Of a DNA stretch of 6,347 nt, positions 1-6,019 are shown in pieces. The position numbers and the translations under genes were made by a program. The notes beneath the pieces are model-generated. The model was not told the origin of the DNA. It saw only the letters and a list, made by a program, of their open reading frames with translations, and did not search any database. The DNA is taken from NCBI GenBank assembly GCA_964370795.1, contig CAYJME010000193.1:1-6347 (forward strand). The letters are read 5' to 3'. Source of the stretch: JAHFOW01 sp964370795 (GTDB lineage: Bacteria; Planctomycetota; Brocadiia; Brocadiales; Brocadiaceae). Each line of letters opens with the position of its first letter. Position 1 is the stretch's first letter.

Positions 1-74
1 GGGATGAAGGGAGTTGTAAAAAACTTACAAAAAAAGATGTTTTTGCACAGTAATACTATATTTGATCACATTAT

Positions 75-1580
75 TTACTTTATAAACTTAATGTTATTCA
101 ATGGCCAGAACACAAAAAATGCCTTACCCACAATATTCTTCTCAGGTACGAATTTCCACACGCGGCTATCATTGCTGTTTCTGCTGTTATCTCCCATCAT
201 GAAATAATCCTTCTCGCCCAGTTGAATAGGTTGTGTGGTCCCCCATGTCCCCTCTGAAAGATGGGTGTAGTAAATATCGTGGAATATCTCAATATTTTCA
301 AATGTTGCGTTTACATGACTGCCGCCCAGGCGAACCTTACTGGTCTCAAAAGGATGCGGCTGTGGTAATTTGCCATCATCAAAGTCAAATTCGAAAATTT
401 TGTTGTTGTCGATGGAAAGTGACACAATATGGTCTACATTGGAAAATTCTATCTTGTGCTTCTGGTCTGTTTGCAGGTGAATGTCCTTTTCCTGTACAAC
501 ATTATTTGCCTGCAGGAGACTACCTTTTTTGTCCGCATCATTCGTTGGTATGATGGCGGTAAATACATCGCTATTTTTTCCCAGAATGATCTCTAATGAT
601 TGAGAACCCTTTAAAGGCGTTACATCTAAGCTGATCTTGATGTCACCCATTTCATTGCTTCCACTCCTGTTATTATAACCATTCTGGTCTGAAATTCTCC
701 GTGCAAAGGTTGCCAGTGATGCAGTGGATGTACCGTCAGAAACATTATTCAGAGTTAACGAGTCTTTGTTGATCCTCCATGTGCTACTATCGGTTACCCA
801 GGTTGGGCCGATCTCTTCCTTAACTGAATAGCAGCTGTTATAAACAGGCATCCAGAGGGTATTTTGGACAGAGTCAGGTTTTCTCTGAATCCTGTCATTG
901 ATGTAAATGTCTCCATTCATGACCTGGAGTTTTTCACCGGGCAGGCCGATGAGCCGCTTAATGTAATTCTTCTTTTGCCTGGAGAATCGTGTTGAGCCGC
1001 ATCGTGGGCAACGGAGGTCATCATGCCATTCTGTTTCTGGCAACTGCGCAGCACACTCCTTGCATGTCAGATCAACCAATGGATAGACAAATACCACTAC
1101 ATCCCACCGTTTGGGATTGGTAAATTTATACCAGAATTTATTGACGAGGATTCTGTTGCCGCCATGTATTAACCGTTTTGACAGATCAGTCCAGGTGACC
1201 GTGGATTTACATTGTGGACACGACCCTTTTCTCCATAACCATGCAGGCCAGTTGTATCGAATCCTGTTGTTGCATGTATCACAATAAAGAGAAACATTGG
1301 TTTCAAATTGACAATTAGGACACGTGGCGCTTTCACTCTGGCGGTCGGCATAGTAAAACCATCCGCACTTAGGGCAGGTTACATTTTTATGTTCACCTAA
1401 AAGGGTTGGAGCCATGGAGCCTGTTGGGATTTTGAATGCCTCGATAACCAGATAACGTATGGCAAAAGCTATTGCGATGGCAATGGCTATGGATTCAATA
1501 TTTTCACGAAGCTTGCCCTTTTTTTTCTTTGGTTTTTCGTTTATGTGTGGGATTGGTAATTTTTCTTTGTTATTTGTCAC
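75..1580 (-). CDS. lepB: Signal peptidase I with zinc-ribbon and jelly-roll-like insertions
   Basis: Membrane-bound serine/lysine protease that removes signal peptides from exported proteins. Seen: one N-terminal membrane helix at about residues 30-49, then box B PTGSM with the nucleophile Ser55. Box D YIKRLIGLPGE carries the general base Lys209, and box E is GDNSRNSNDSR at about 463-473. The protein has 501 residues against roughly 200-350 for most family members. The extra length comes from insertions: CxxC pairs at 69/72, 87/90, 100/103 and 121/124 between boxes B and C, another two at 173/176 and 191/194 between boxes C and D, and about 190 beta-rich residues (about 243-436) between boxes D and E. 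The last of these ends in FENIEIFHDIYY, reminiscent of LamG/DUF1080-like jelly rolls. The start is GTG, preceded by GAGGTG four bases upstream. It lies downstream of lepA, as in many bacteria. With a single N-terminal helix the cysteine-rich parts should face outside the cytoplasm (inference). Confidence 0.94.
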   Translation of the reverse strand: MTNNKEKLPIPHINEKPKKKKGKLRENIESIAIAIAIAFAIRYLVIEAFKIPTGSMAPTLLGEHKNVTCPKCGWFYYADRQSESATCPNCQFETNVSLYCDTCNNRIRYNWPAWLWRKGSCPQCKSTVTWTDLSKRLIHGGNRILVNKFWYKFTNPKRWDVVVFVYPLVDLTCKECAAQLPETEWHDDLRCPRCGSTRFSRQKKNYIKRLIGLPGEKLQVMNGDIYINDRIQRKPDSVQNTLWMPVYNSCYSVKEEIGPTWVTDSSTWRINKDSLTLNNVSDGTSTASLATFARRISDQNGYNNRSGSNEMGDIKISLDVTPLKGSQSLEIILGKNSDVFTAIIPTNDADKKGSLLQANNVVQEKDIHLQTDQKHKIEFSNVDHIVSLSIDNNKIFEFDFDDGKLPQPHPFETSKVRLGGSHVNATFENIEIFHDIYYTHLSEGTWGTTQPIQLGEKDYFMMGDNSRNSNDSRVWKFVPEKNIVGKAFFVFWPLNNIKFIK

Positions 1581-1681
1581 TCAGCACCTCGTTCTGTAAG
1601 TATGGAACTTAATCCTTCAGGATTGAGTGGATACAAGTACACGTTCCAGGTTTTTAACGTTTAGGAATTTCAATATTTATT

Positions 1682-1755
1682 GTAGGGGCGAAGCATTTGC
1701 TGATGTTTGTTTGAATGTGGTCTTATATTCTGAACAGCAAATGCTTCGCCCCTCC
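1682..1755. repeat. Perfect 19-bp inverted repeat (GTAG-type palindromic element) between lepA and lepB
   Basis: Arms AGGGGCGAAGCATTTGCTG (1684-1702) and its exact reverse complement (1735-1753) flank a 32-base loop. One mismatch plus one more pair extends the arms to 1682 and 1755. The right end lies 2 bases past the lepA stop codon. In the lepA-lepB transcript it would fold into a strong hairpin. No U-run follows it on the minus strand, so a standard intrinsic terminator is not supported. No clear target-site duplication is visible. It resembles small dispersed palindromes (REP or MITE-like) that begin GTAG and end CTAC (inference). Confidence 0.8.
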
Positions 1756-1757
1756 TT

Positions 1758-3554
1758 TCATTCATCAACGGACAGCACAGACAGGAATGCCCTTTGAGGG
1801 ATTTCTACATTGCCGATAGACTTCATCCTCTTTTTGCCTTCTTTTTGCTTTTCCAGAAGTTTTCGTTTTCTGGTAATATCGCCGCCATAACACTTGGCGG
1901 TGACGTTTTTCGCAATCGGACGGATCGACTCCCTGGCAATGATCCGGCTTCCAATCGCCGCCTGCAACACGACTTCAAAGAGATGTCGTGAGATTTCATT
2001 CTTGAGTTTTTTAACCAATTTTCTGCCCTTGATATCGGCATCCTTCCGGTGGACAATCGTGGAAAGGGCGTCCACTCGTCTGCCTGCCACGAGGATGTCC
2101 AGTTTTACAAGATCAGCCAGTTCGTATCCAATAAAATCATAATCCATGGTGCCATAACCCCGCGTGGCCGATTTCATCTTGTCGAAAAAATCAAATATTA
2201 TTTCAGCAAGGGGGAGTTCGTAAGTCAGAATTGCCCGTTTTTCGCTGAGATATTCAGTGCTTTTGTACCGTCCCCTGCGTGCTTCTGCAAACTGCATAAT
2301 AGTCCCCACGTATTCGGTAGGCAATACAAAATTAACGCGTACCATAGGCTCGCGGAATTCCTCGATTTCATTGTCAGGGGGGACCTTTTCCGGATTGTCA
2401 ACCTTGATTACTTCTTTGTTTGTCTTGAGTACTTCGTAGGTTACGTTTGGGGCGGTTTGGACTATGTTGATGTTGCTTTCGCGCTCAAGACGTTCCTGGA
2501 CAATTTCCATGTGCAAAAGTCCGAGAAAGCCGCAACGAAATCCGAAGCCAAGCGCCTGTGACGTTTCTGGCTCAAAGGTAAACGAAGAATCATTCAGACT
2601 CAATCGCTCCAGGGCCTCGCGGAGGAGGTGAAAATCGGCATTATTGGTCGGGTAAATACCACAGTATACCATAGGCATAGGCGCACGATAACCCGGCAGC
2701 GCCTCGGCTGCCCTGTCCTTGTTGTTGGTAACAGTATCACCAATCTTAACGTCATGGATAGATTTAATATTAGCGATACAATATCCTACCTCTCCGGTGA
2801 GGAGATTATTCTTGAGTGCCATTTTAGGCTTCAGGACGCCTACCTCTTCTACCTTGAAAGATTGGTGGGTTTTCATCATATAGATTTCATCGCCCGCCTT
2901 GATAGCGCCATCGAATATACGCAGATAAACGATGACACCGCGAAATTCATCGTAGACAGAATCAAAGATAAGTGCCTTCAAAGGGGCACTGGGATTTCCT
3001 TTTGGCGGTGGAATGCGTTCAATGACGGCTTCAAAAATTTTATCAATACCTTCCCCTGTTTTTGCGCTCACCATGAGCGCCTCTTCCGGGTTGATACCCA
3101 GCGTCTTTTCCATTTCGGTAAGGACGTCATAAGGGCGTGATTGCGGTAAATCTATCTTGCTGATGACCGGGATGATAGACAGATTGTGCTCCATCGCCAA
3201 ATAGGCGTTTGCGACGGTTTGCGCCTCTACACCCTGTGACGCATCTACCAGAAGAAGGGCGCCTTCACATGCTCCAAGGCTTCTGGAAACCTCATAGTTA
3301 AAGTCCACGTGACCGGGTGTATCAATCAGGTTGAGATTGTACTCCTTGCCGTCCCTGATCAGTTTCAAGGCAACTGCGCTGGCCTTTATGGTGATCCCGC
3401 GTTCACGCTCCAGATCCATATCATCAAGCATCTGGTTGCGGAATTCCCGTGACGAAATAGTATTGGTCTTCTGCAGCAAGCGGTCTGCGAGCGTAGATTT
3501 CCCATGGTCAATATGTGCTATTATACAGAAGTTTCTAATTCTTTCAGTAGACAT
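1758..3554 (-). CDS. lepA: Translation elongation factor 4 (back-translocating GTPase LepA)
   Basis: Ribosome-bound GTPase that acts on stalled or mistranslocated elongation complexes. Seen: G1 AHIDHGKST (13-21), G2 with RGIT ending at Thr55, G3 DTPGH (78-82), a G4 that reads SKID (132-135) rather than the usual NKID, and SAK (163-165) as G5. Domain II, the EF-G-like domains III and V, and the LepA-specific C-terminal domain (from about 490, including KCYGGDITRKRKLLEKQKEGKKRM) follow in order. The length of 598 residues is full size. The ATG start has GGAG seven bases upstream, lying inside the end of the ROK kinase gene. The 34-base overlap with that gene suggests translational coupling. lepB follows on the same strand after 177 bases. 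Confidence 0.98.
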   Translation of the reverse strand: MSTERIRNFCIIAHIDHGKSTLADRLLQKTNTISSREFRNQMLDDMDLERERGITIKASAVALKLIRDGKEYNLNLIDTPGHVDFNYEVSRSLGACEGALLLVDASQGVEAQTVANAYLAMEHNLSIIPVISKIDLPQSRPYDVLTEMEKTLGINPEEALMVSAKTGEGIDKIFEAVIERIPPPKGNPSAPLKALIFDSVYDEFRGVIVYLRIFDGAIKAGDEIYMMKTHQSFKVEEVGVLKPKMALKNNLLTGEVGYCIANIKSIHDVKIGDTVTNNKDRAAEALPGYRAPMPMVYCGIYPTNNADFHLLREALERLSLNDSSFTFEPETSQALGFGFRCGFLGLLHMEIVQERLERESNINIVQTAPNVTYEVLKTNKEVIKVDNPEKVPPDNEIEEFREPMVRVNFVLPTEYVGTIMQFAEARRGRYKSTEYLSEKRAILTYELPLAEIIFDFFDKMKSATRGYGTMDYDFIGYELADLVKLDILVAGRRVDALSTIVHRKDADIKGRKLVKKLKNEISRHLFEVVLQAAIGSRIIARESIRPIAKNVTAKCYGGDITRKRKLLEKQKEGKKRMKSIGNVEIPQRAFLSVLSVDE

Positions 3555-4507
3555 CCTGCTGCTCCAATAATTCCTGCATCATTTCCAAGCTTTGAGAATA
3601 CAATGTATGTATCCTTATACGATGCCTCAAAGGCACCCTGGCTGATGACTTGTTTAATAGGGTTCATCAATAAATCTCCGGAGCCTGTCATGCCACCTGC
3701 CAATACAATCATTTCCGGATTTAATATGTGCATAATATTGACAAGTGCAATACCAAGATAACGCCCTGTTTCCTGAATAATATCCAAAGATGCCTTATCA
3801 CCCTGGAGGGCGGCATCATTGATCGTCTTTGCGGTAATTTCTCCGGTATTCTTTAACGATGATGGTACACCACTCTTTAATGATTCTTTGAATCGTCTTA
3901 CCATGCCTGTGGCCGAGGCGTATGCCTCTATGCATCCGTAGTTACCACAACTGCATTTCGGCCCGTTCATCTGGATTACCATATGACCGACTTCGCCTGC
4001 CACATTATGAGCGCCGCGCCAGAGTTTGTTGTTGATAACCACGCCGCCACCGATACCGGTACCCAGGGTAATCATTACCAGCGAATCAACGTCTTTACCT
4101 GCGCCTGCCCACTTTTCGCCCCAGGCAGCAGCGTTGGCGTCATTTTCCAATACACAGGGCACGTGAAACCGTTCTGAAATCATGCGTTTGATAGGGATAT
4201 TTCGCCATAAGGGCAGGTTGGGAGAAAAGAGGATTGTTTCGCTTTTTTTATCAATAAGGCCGGGTGATCCGAGTCCAATGCCCAGAATGTCTGGAGTGGT
4301 AGATTTTAAACCTGCCCCTGCTGTTGTGGATTGGAAGCTCTTTATAATTTCATCAATCAATCCGAAGATTTGGTCTGATATCGTTTCCGGGGCCGCATTA
4401 TTATTTGTTTTTATGGAAAGCCGGTGAAGAATTTTTCCCTGTTTGTCGACAATACCTGCCTTGAGATTTGTACCGCCAAGGTCAATACCAATAATATAAT
4501 CACCCAA
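3521..4507 (-). CDS. ROK-family sugar kinase, probable glucokinase
   Basis: ATP-dependent cytoplasmic hexose kinase of the ROK family, most likely phosphorylating glucose or a related sugar. Numbering is from the TTG start at 4507 (328 residues, normal for the family). Seen: phosphate loop IDLGGTN at about 8-14, VLENDANAAAWGE with catalytic Asp123, GTGIGGG (149-155), and AGEVGH with Glu172 and His175. The ROK zinc motif CSCGNYGCIE has Cys185, Cys187 and Cys192. NPEMIVLAGG lies at 263-272. The frame stays open to a GTG at 4651, but that extension has no ROK homology and spans a near-consensus promoter (4548-4576) whose start site would lie near 4541. The TTG start is therefore preferred, although its ribosome-binding site (GGGA, 8 bases upstream) is weak. 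The exact sugar cannot be told from the sequence. It heads the ROK-lepA-lepB unit. Confidence 0.92.
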   Translation of the reverse strand: MGDYIIGIDLGGTNLKAGIVDKQGKILHRLSIKTNNNAAPETISDQIFGLIDEIIKSFQSTTAGAGLKSTTPDILGIGLGSPGLIDKKSETILFSPNLPLWRNIPIKRMISERFHVPCVLENDANAAAWGEKWAGAGKDVDSLVMITLGTGIGGGVVINNKLWRGAHNVAGEVGHMVIQMNGPKCSCGNYGCIEAYASATGMVRRFKESLKSGVPSSLKNTGEITAKTINDAALQGDKASLDIIQETGRYLGIALVNIMHILNPEMIVLAGGMTGSGDLLMNPIKQVISQGAFEASYKDTYIVFSKLGNDAGIIGAAGCLLKELETSV

Positions 4508-4547
4508 TGTTAAATTCCCATAGTGCAATGAATAATATAAACAAGAA

Positions 4548-4576
4548 ATTTTATCAGAAGTCGCAGAGGAAGTCAA
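4548..4576 (-). promoter_or_regulatory. Sigma-70-type promoter for ROK-lepA-lepB
   Basis: On the minus strand the -35 box is TTGACT (4571-4576) and the -10 box TAAAAT (4548-4553), 17 bases apart. Each matches the consensus at five of six positions. The predicted transcript starts near 4541, giving a leader of about 34 bases before the TTG start of the kinase gene. Confidence 0.6.
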
Positions 4577-4651
4577 CTTATATGCATATAACCCCAATAT
4601 CAGAAGGATAATTGGTGTGTTATTTTCTATGATAAACGAAGTATATATCAC

Positions 4652-4660
4652 AACCGTTTA
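4652..4660 (+). repeat. Detached copy of the 9-base unit AACCGTTTA
   Basis: It is identical to the first unit of the array at 4810-4854. It lies about 75 bases upstream of the -35 box of the minus-strand promoter and about 50 bases upstream of the plus-strand -35 candidate. It could be a second binding site for the same regulator or a chance match. Confidence 0.4.
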
Positions 4661-4707
4661 ATAGTTATAAATTTTTATCTGATACAAAAACTGGACGGAA
4701 CAATCGC

Positions 4708-4737
4708 TTGTTTGTTTCTTAATAATTGTAGTATAAT
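4708..4737 (+). promoter_or_regulatory. Candidate promoter for the porG-type gene
   Basis: A perfect -10 box TATAAT (4732-4737) lies 18 bases after a weak -35 TTGTTT (4708-4713). A start near 4744 would give a leader of about 170 bases that contains the whole period-9 array. The weak -35 box would suit activator dependence, but this is inference. Confidence 0.35.
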
Positions 4738-4809
4738 AAAATTTTTGTGTATCTGAGCTAACGCTAAGGAATTTCAATACAAATCGTAGCGTGGGTGGTT
4801 TATCCCCAT

Positions 4810-4854
4810 AACCGTTTAAACCGCTTAAACCGATTGAACTGTTTGAACGGTTTA
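4810..4854. repeat. Tandem array: five 9-base units that also form an inverted repeat
   Basis: The 45 bases split exactly into AACCGTTTA, AACCGCTTA, AACCGATTG, AACTGTTTG and AACGGTTTA, with no spacer. The outer parts also pair: AACCGTTTAAAC (4810-4821) with GTTTGAACGGTT (4841-4852), one G-T pair in twelve. It ends 60 bases before the porG-type start. Possible roles are an operator array read by a repressor or activator, or an RNA hairpin in the leader. It could also be a copy of a dispersed genomic repeat. Confidence 0.7.
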
Positions 4855-4914
4855 TAGATATCTGCGCTGCAATAAAAAGTTGCTGAAGGTTTATTTTAAG
4901 GAACAGATGAATCA

Positions 4915-5808
4915 ATGTTCAGAGTAAGATTTCACGGCAGAGGAGGGCAGGGGGCTAAGGTTGCAAGCAGGGTGCTTGGTACCGCTGCCTTTTTTGAGGG
5001 ATACTATGCCCAGGACTTTCCCCTTTATGGCGCTGAAAGAAGAGGCGCCCCTATATCCGCCTTTACCCGAATATCGAAAGAGCCTATCCTTGAGCGAGGT
5101 GTGATAACCGAGCCAGACATGGTGATGATAATGGATGAAACACTTCTCGACGACCTACAGGTACGCCCATTATCGGGATTACAAGAAGGTGGTATTGTCT
5201 TTGTAAATACCGCTCACACTTCAGAAGAAGCGAAGGTAAGGTATAAAATTACCGTACAGGTAGCTACCCTGGATTTGATAAAAATTGGACTTGCTATGCT
5301 GGGGAAGCCAGTATTAAGCACATTGGCAAGTGGGGTTGCCTCGAAATTGGCGGGAATTGGAGAGGATGCTCTTGGCAGGGCCGTTGAAAAGGAAATTTCT
5401 GAAATCATACCGGATAAAGAATTGATAGCGAAAAACAGAGAAGCTGCCCTTTATTGTTATCGTACTATTAAGGCTGTGGAGGTAAAGACCGCTCAAGTCG
5501 TTCATAAGGGCAGTCCTGTTTTTTCCATGCCATGTGAGGCGGCCAGCGTTTCCAGTCCTTCTATAAATGTGGCGGGAAATACCTATTTGAGGAAGACCGG
5601 CAACTGGCGGGTATTTAAACCCGTTTGGGACTATGAAGTTTGTACTAAATGCATGATCTGCGTTGCCAGGTGTCCTGACGGTTGTATTGCCCTGAACACA
5701 GAAGGTTTTCCTTACGCCGATTACGACCACTGTAAGGGATGTTTAATATGTGTGGAAGAATGCCCCGTGAAGGCGATACAGAGTGAACGTGAGGTACATG
5801 CGTGGTAG
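4915..5808 (+). CDS. porG: Fused gamma/delta subunit of 2-oxoacid:ferredoxin oxidoreductase (pyruvate type likely)
   Basis: Part of the thiamine-dependent enzyme that interconverts a 2-oxoacid plus CoA with acyl-CoA, CO2 and reduced ferredoxin in the cytoplasm. Seen: the gamma domain at about 1-185, opening with VRFHGRGGQGAKVASRVLG and containing QDFPLYGAERRGAPISAF (33-50). A linker follows, then a delta ferredoxin-like domain from about 235. Cluster ligands fall as CxxCxxCxxxCP twice: Cys243, 246, 249, 253 and Cys273, 276, 279, 283, enough for two [4Fe-4S] clusters. The 297 residues fit a gamma-delta fusion. The start is ATG with AAGGAA 11 bases upstream, a rather long spacing. The alpha and beta subunits, which bind thiamine diphosphate and the substrate, are not immediately downstream or in this window. 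The stop codon lies inside a palindrome. The substrate (pyruvate or another 2-oxoacid) is not decided by this subunit. Confidence 0.93.
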   Translation: MFRVRFHGRGGQGAKVASRVLGTAAFFEGYYAQDFPLYGAERRGAPISAFTRISKEPILERGVITEPDMVMIMDETLLDDLQVRPLSGLQEGGIVFVNTAHTSEEAKVRYKITVQVATLDLIKIGLAMLGKPVLSTLASGVASKLAGIGEDALGRAVEKEISEIIPDKELIAKNREAALYCYRTIKAVEVKTAQVVHKGSPVFSMPCEAASVSSPSINVAGNTYLRKTGNWRVFKPVWDYEVCTKCMICVARCPDGCIALNTEGFPYADYDHCKGCLICVEECPVKAIQSEREVHAW

Positions 5809-5833
5809 AAAGACGCAAGACTTGCGTCTCTAC
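5805..5833. repeat. GTAG-type palindrome overlapping the porG stop codon
   Basis: GTAG (5805-5808) pairs with CTAC (5830-5833). After a two-base bulge, AGACGCAAG (5811-5819) faces its exact reverse complement (5821-5829), and the folded loop is about five bases. The TAG of the first arm is the stop codon of the porG-type gene. No T-run follows, so it is not called a terminator, although it may stabilise the 3' end of the mRNA. Its outer ends resemble those of the element at 1682-1755. Confidence 0.75.
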
Positions 5834-5864
5834 GCTGGTTCAATCGTCCACGACTAAACCAGCG
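5833..5864. repeat. Second inverted repeat directly after the GTAG palindrome
   Basis: CGCTGGTT (5833-5840) and AACCAGCG (5857-5864) are perfect 8-base arms around a 16-base loop. The first arm begins on the last base of the preceding palindrome, so both would form stacked or tandem hairpins in the porG transcript. No poly-T tract follows on either strand. Confidence 0.55.
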
Positions 5865-5934
5865 GAAATATGAAAAAAAGAAATGCTGATGTTGAATATC
5901 CTCGATCCTTAACCAGTAATTTTAATATATTATC

Positions 5935-5964
5935 TTGCCGTATAAGTCCACAGGCTCATATACT
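5935..5964 (+). promoter_or_regulatory. Candidate promoter for the helicase-like gene
   Basis: A -35 TTGCCG (5935-5940, four of six) and a -10 TATACT (5959-5964, five of six) are 18 bases apart. A start near 5971 would give a leader of about 49 bases before the ATG at 6020. A second A/T-rich box, TATAAT at 5977-5982, lacks a matching -35. Confidence 0.4.
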
Positions 5965-6019
5965 ATGAATATAATTTATAATCTGTGCCTATTTTGAAGA
6001 AAAAGAATCAAACGATCAG

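Larger units (their letters stand above)
4508..4914. other. Divergent intergenic control region between the ROK operon and porG
   Basis: These 407 bases separate two divergently transcribed units. They hold a minus-strand promoter (4548-4576), a plus-strand promoter candidate (4708-4737), a detached AACCGTTTA at 4652-4660, and a five-copy array of the same 9-base unit at 4810-4854. An 85-codon minus-strand open frame (4658-4915) runs through the array and shows no recognisable protein features, so no gene is called here. Confidence 0.7.

Noticed and set aside
14..30. TTGTAA/TTACAA inverted repeat with nearby A/T runs downstream of lepB as a terminator
   Set aside because: The stem is six A/T-rich pairs and there is no GC-rich stem followed by a T-tract in the direction of lepB transcription.
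1608..1627. Small hairpin (AATCC, loop TTCA, GGATT) upstream of lepB
   Set aside because: On the lepB strand the stem is five pairs plus a mismatch, too weak to call an attenuator, and it does not cover the ribosome-binding site.
2049..3140. Two plus-strand frames of 170 codons each (2049-2561 and 2628-3140) opposite lepA
   Set aside because: lepA is unmistakable on the other strand along its full length. These are antisense shadows without domain features.
4658..4915. 85-codon open frame on the minus strand between the divergent genes
   Set aside because: It runs through the repeat array and the porG leader, has no family features, and its start overlaps the porG start. Its composition looks like that of a chance frame in A/T-rich DNA.
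4907..4927. Six-codon upstream frame (MNQCSE) overlapping the porG start in another frame
   Set aside because: AAGGAA is only 3 bases from this ATG, too close for efficient initiation, and such short frames are common by chance.
5870..5968. Small plus-strand frame of 32 codons (starts MKKRNADVEYP) between porG and the helicase gene
   Set aside because: Only a weak ribosome-binding site (GCGGA), no recognisable family, and its end overlaps the candidate helicase promoter. It would need conservation in relatives to be believed.
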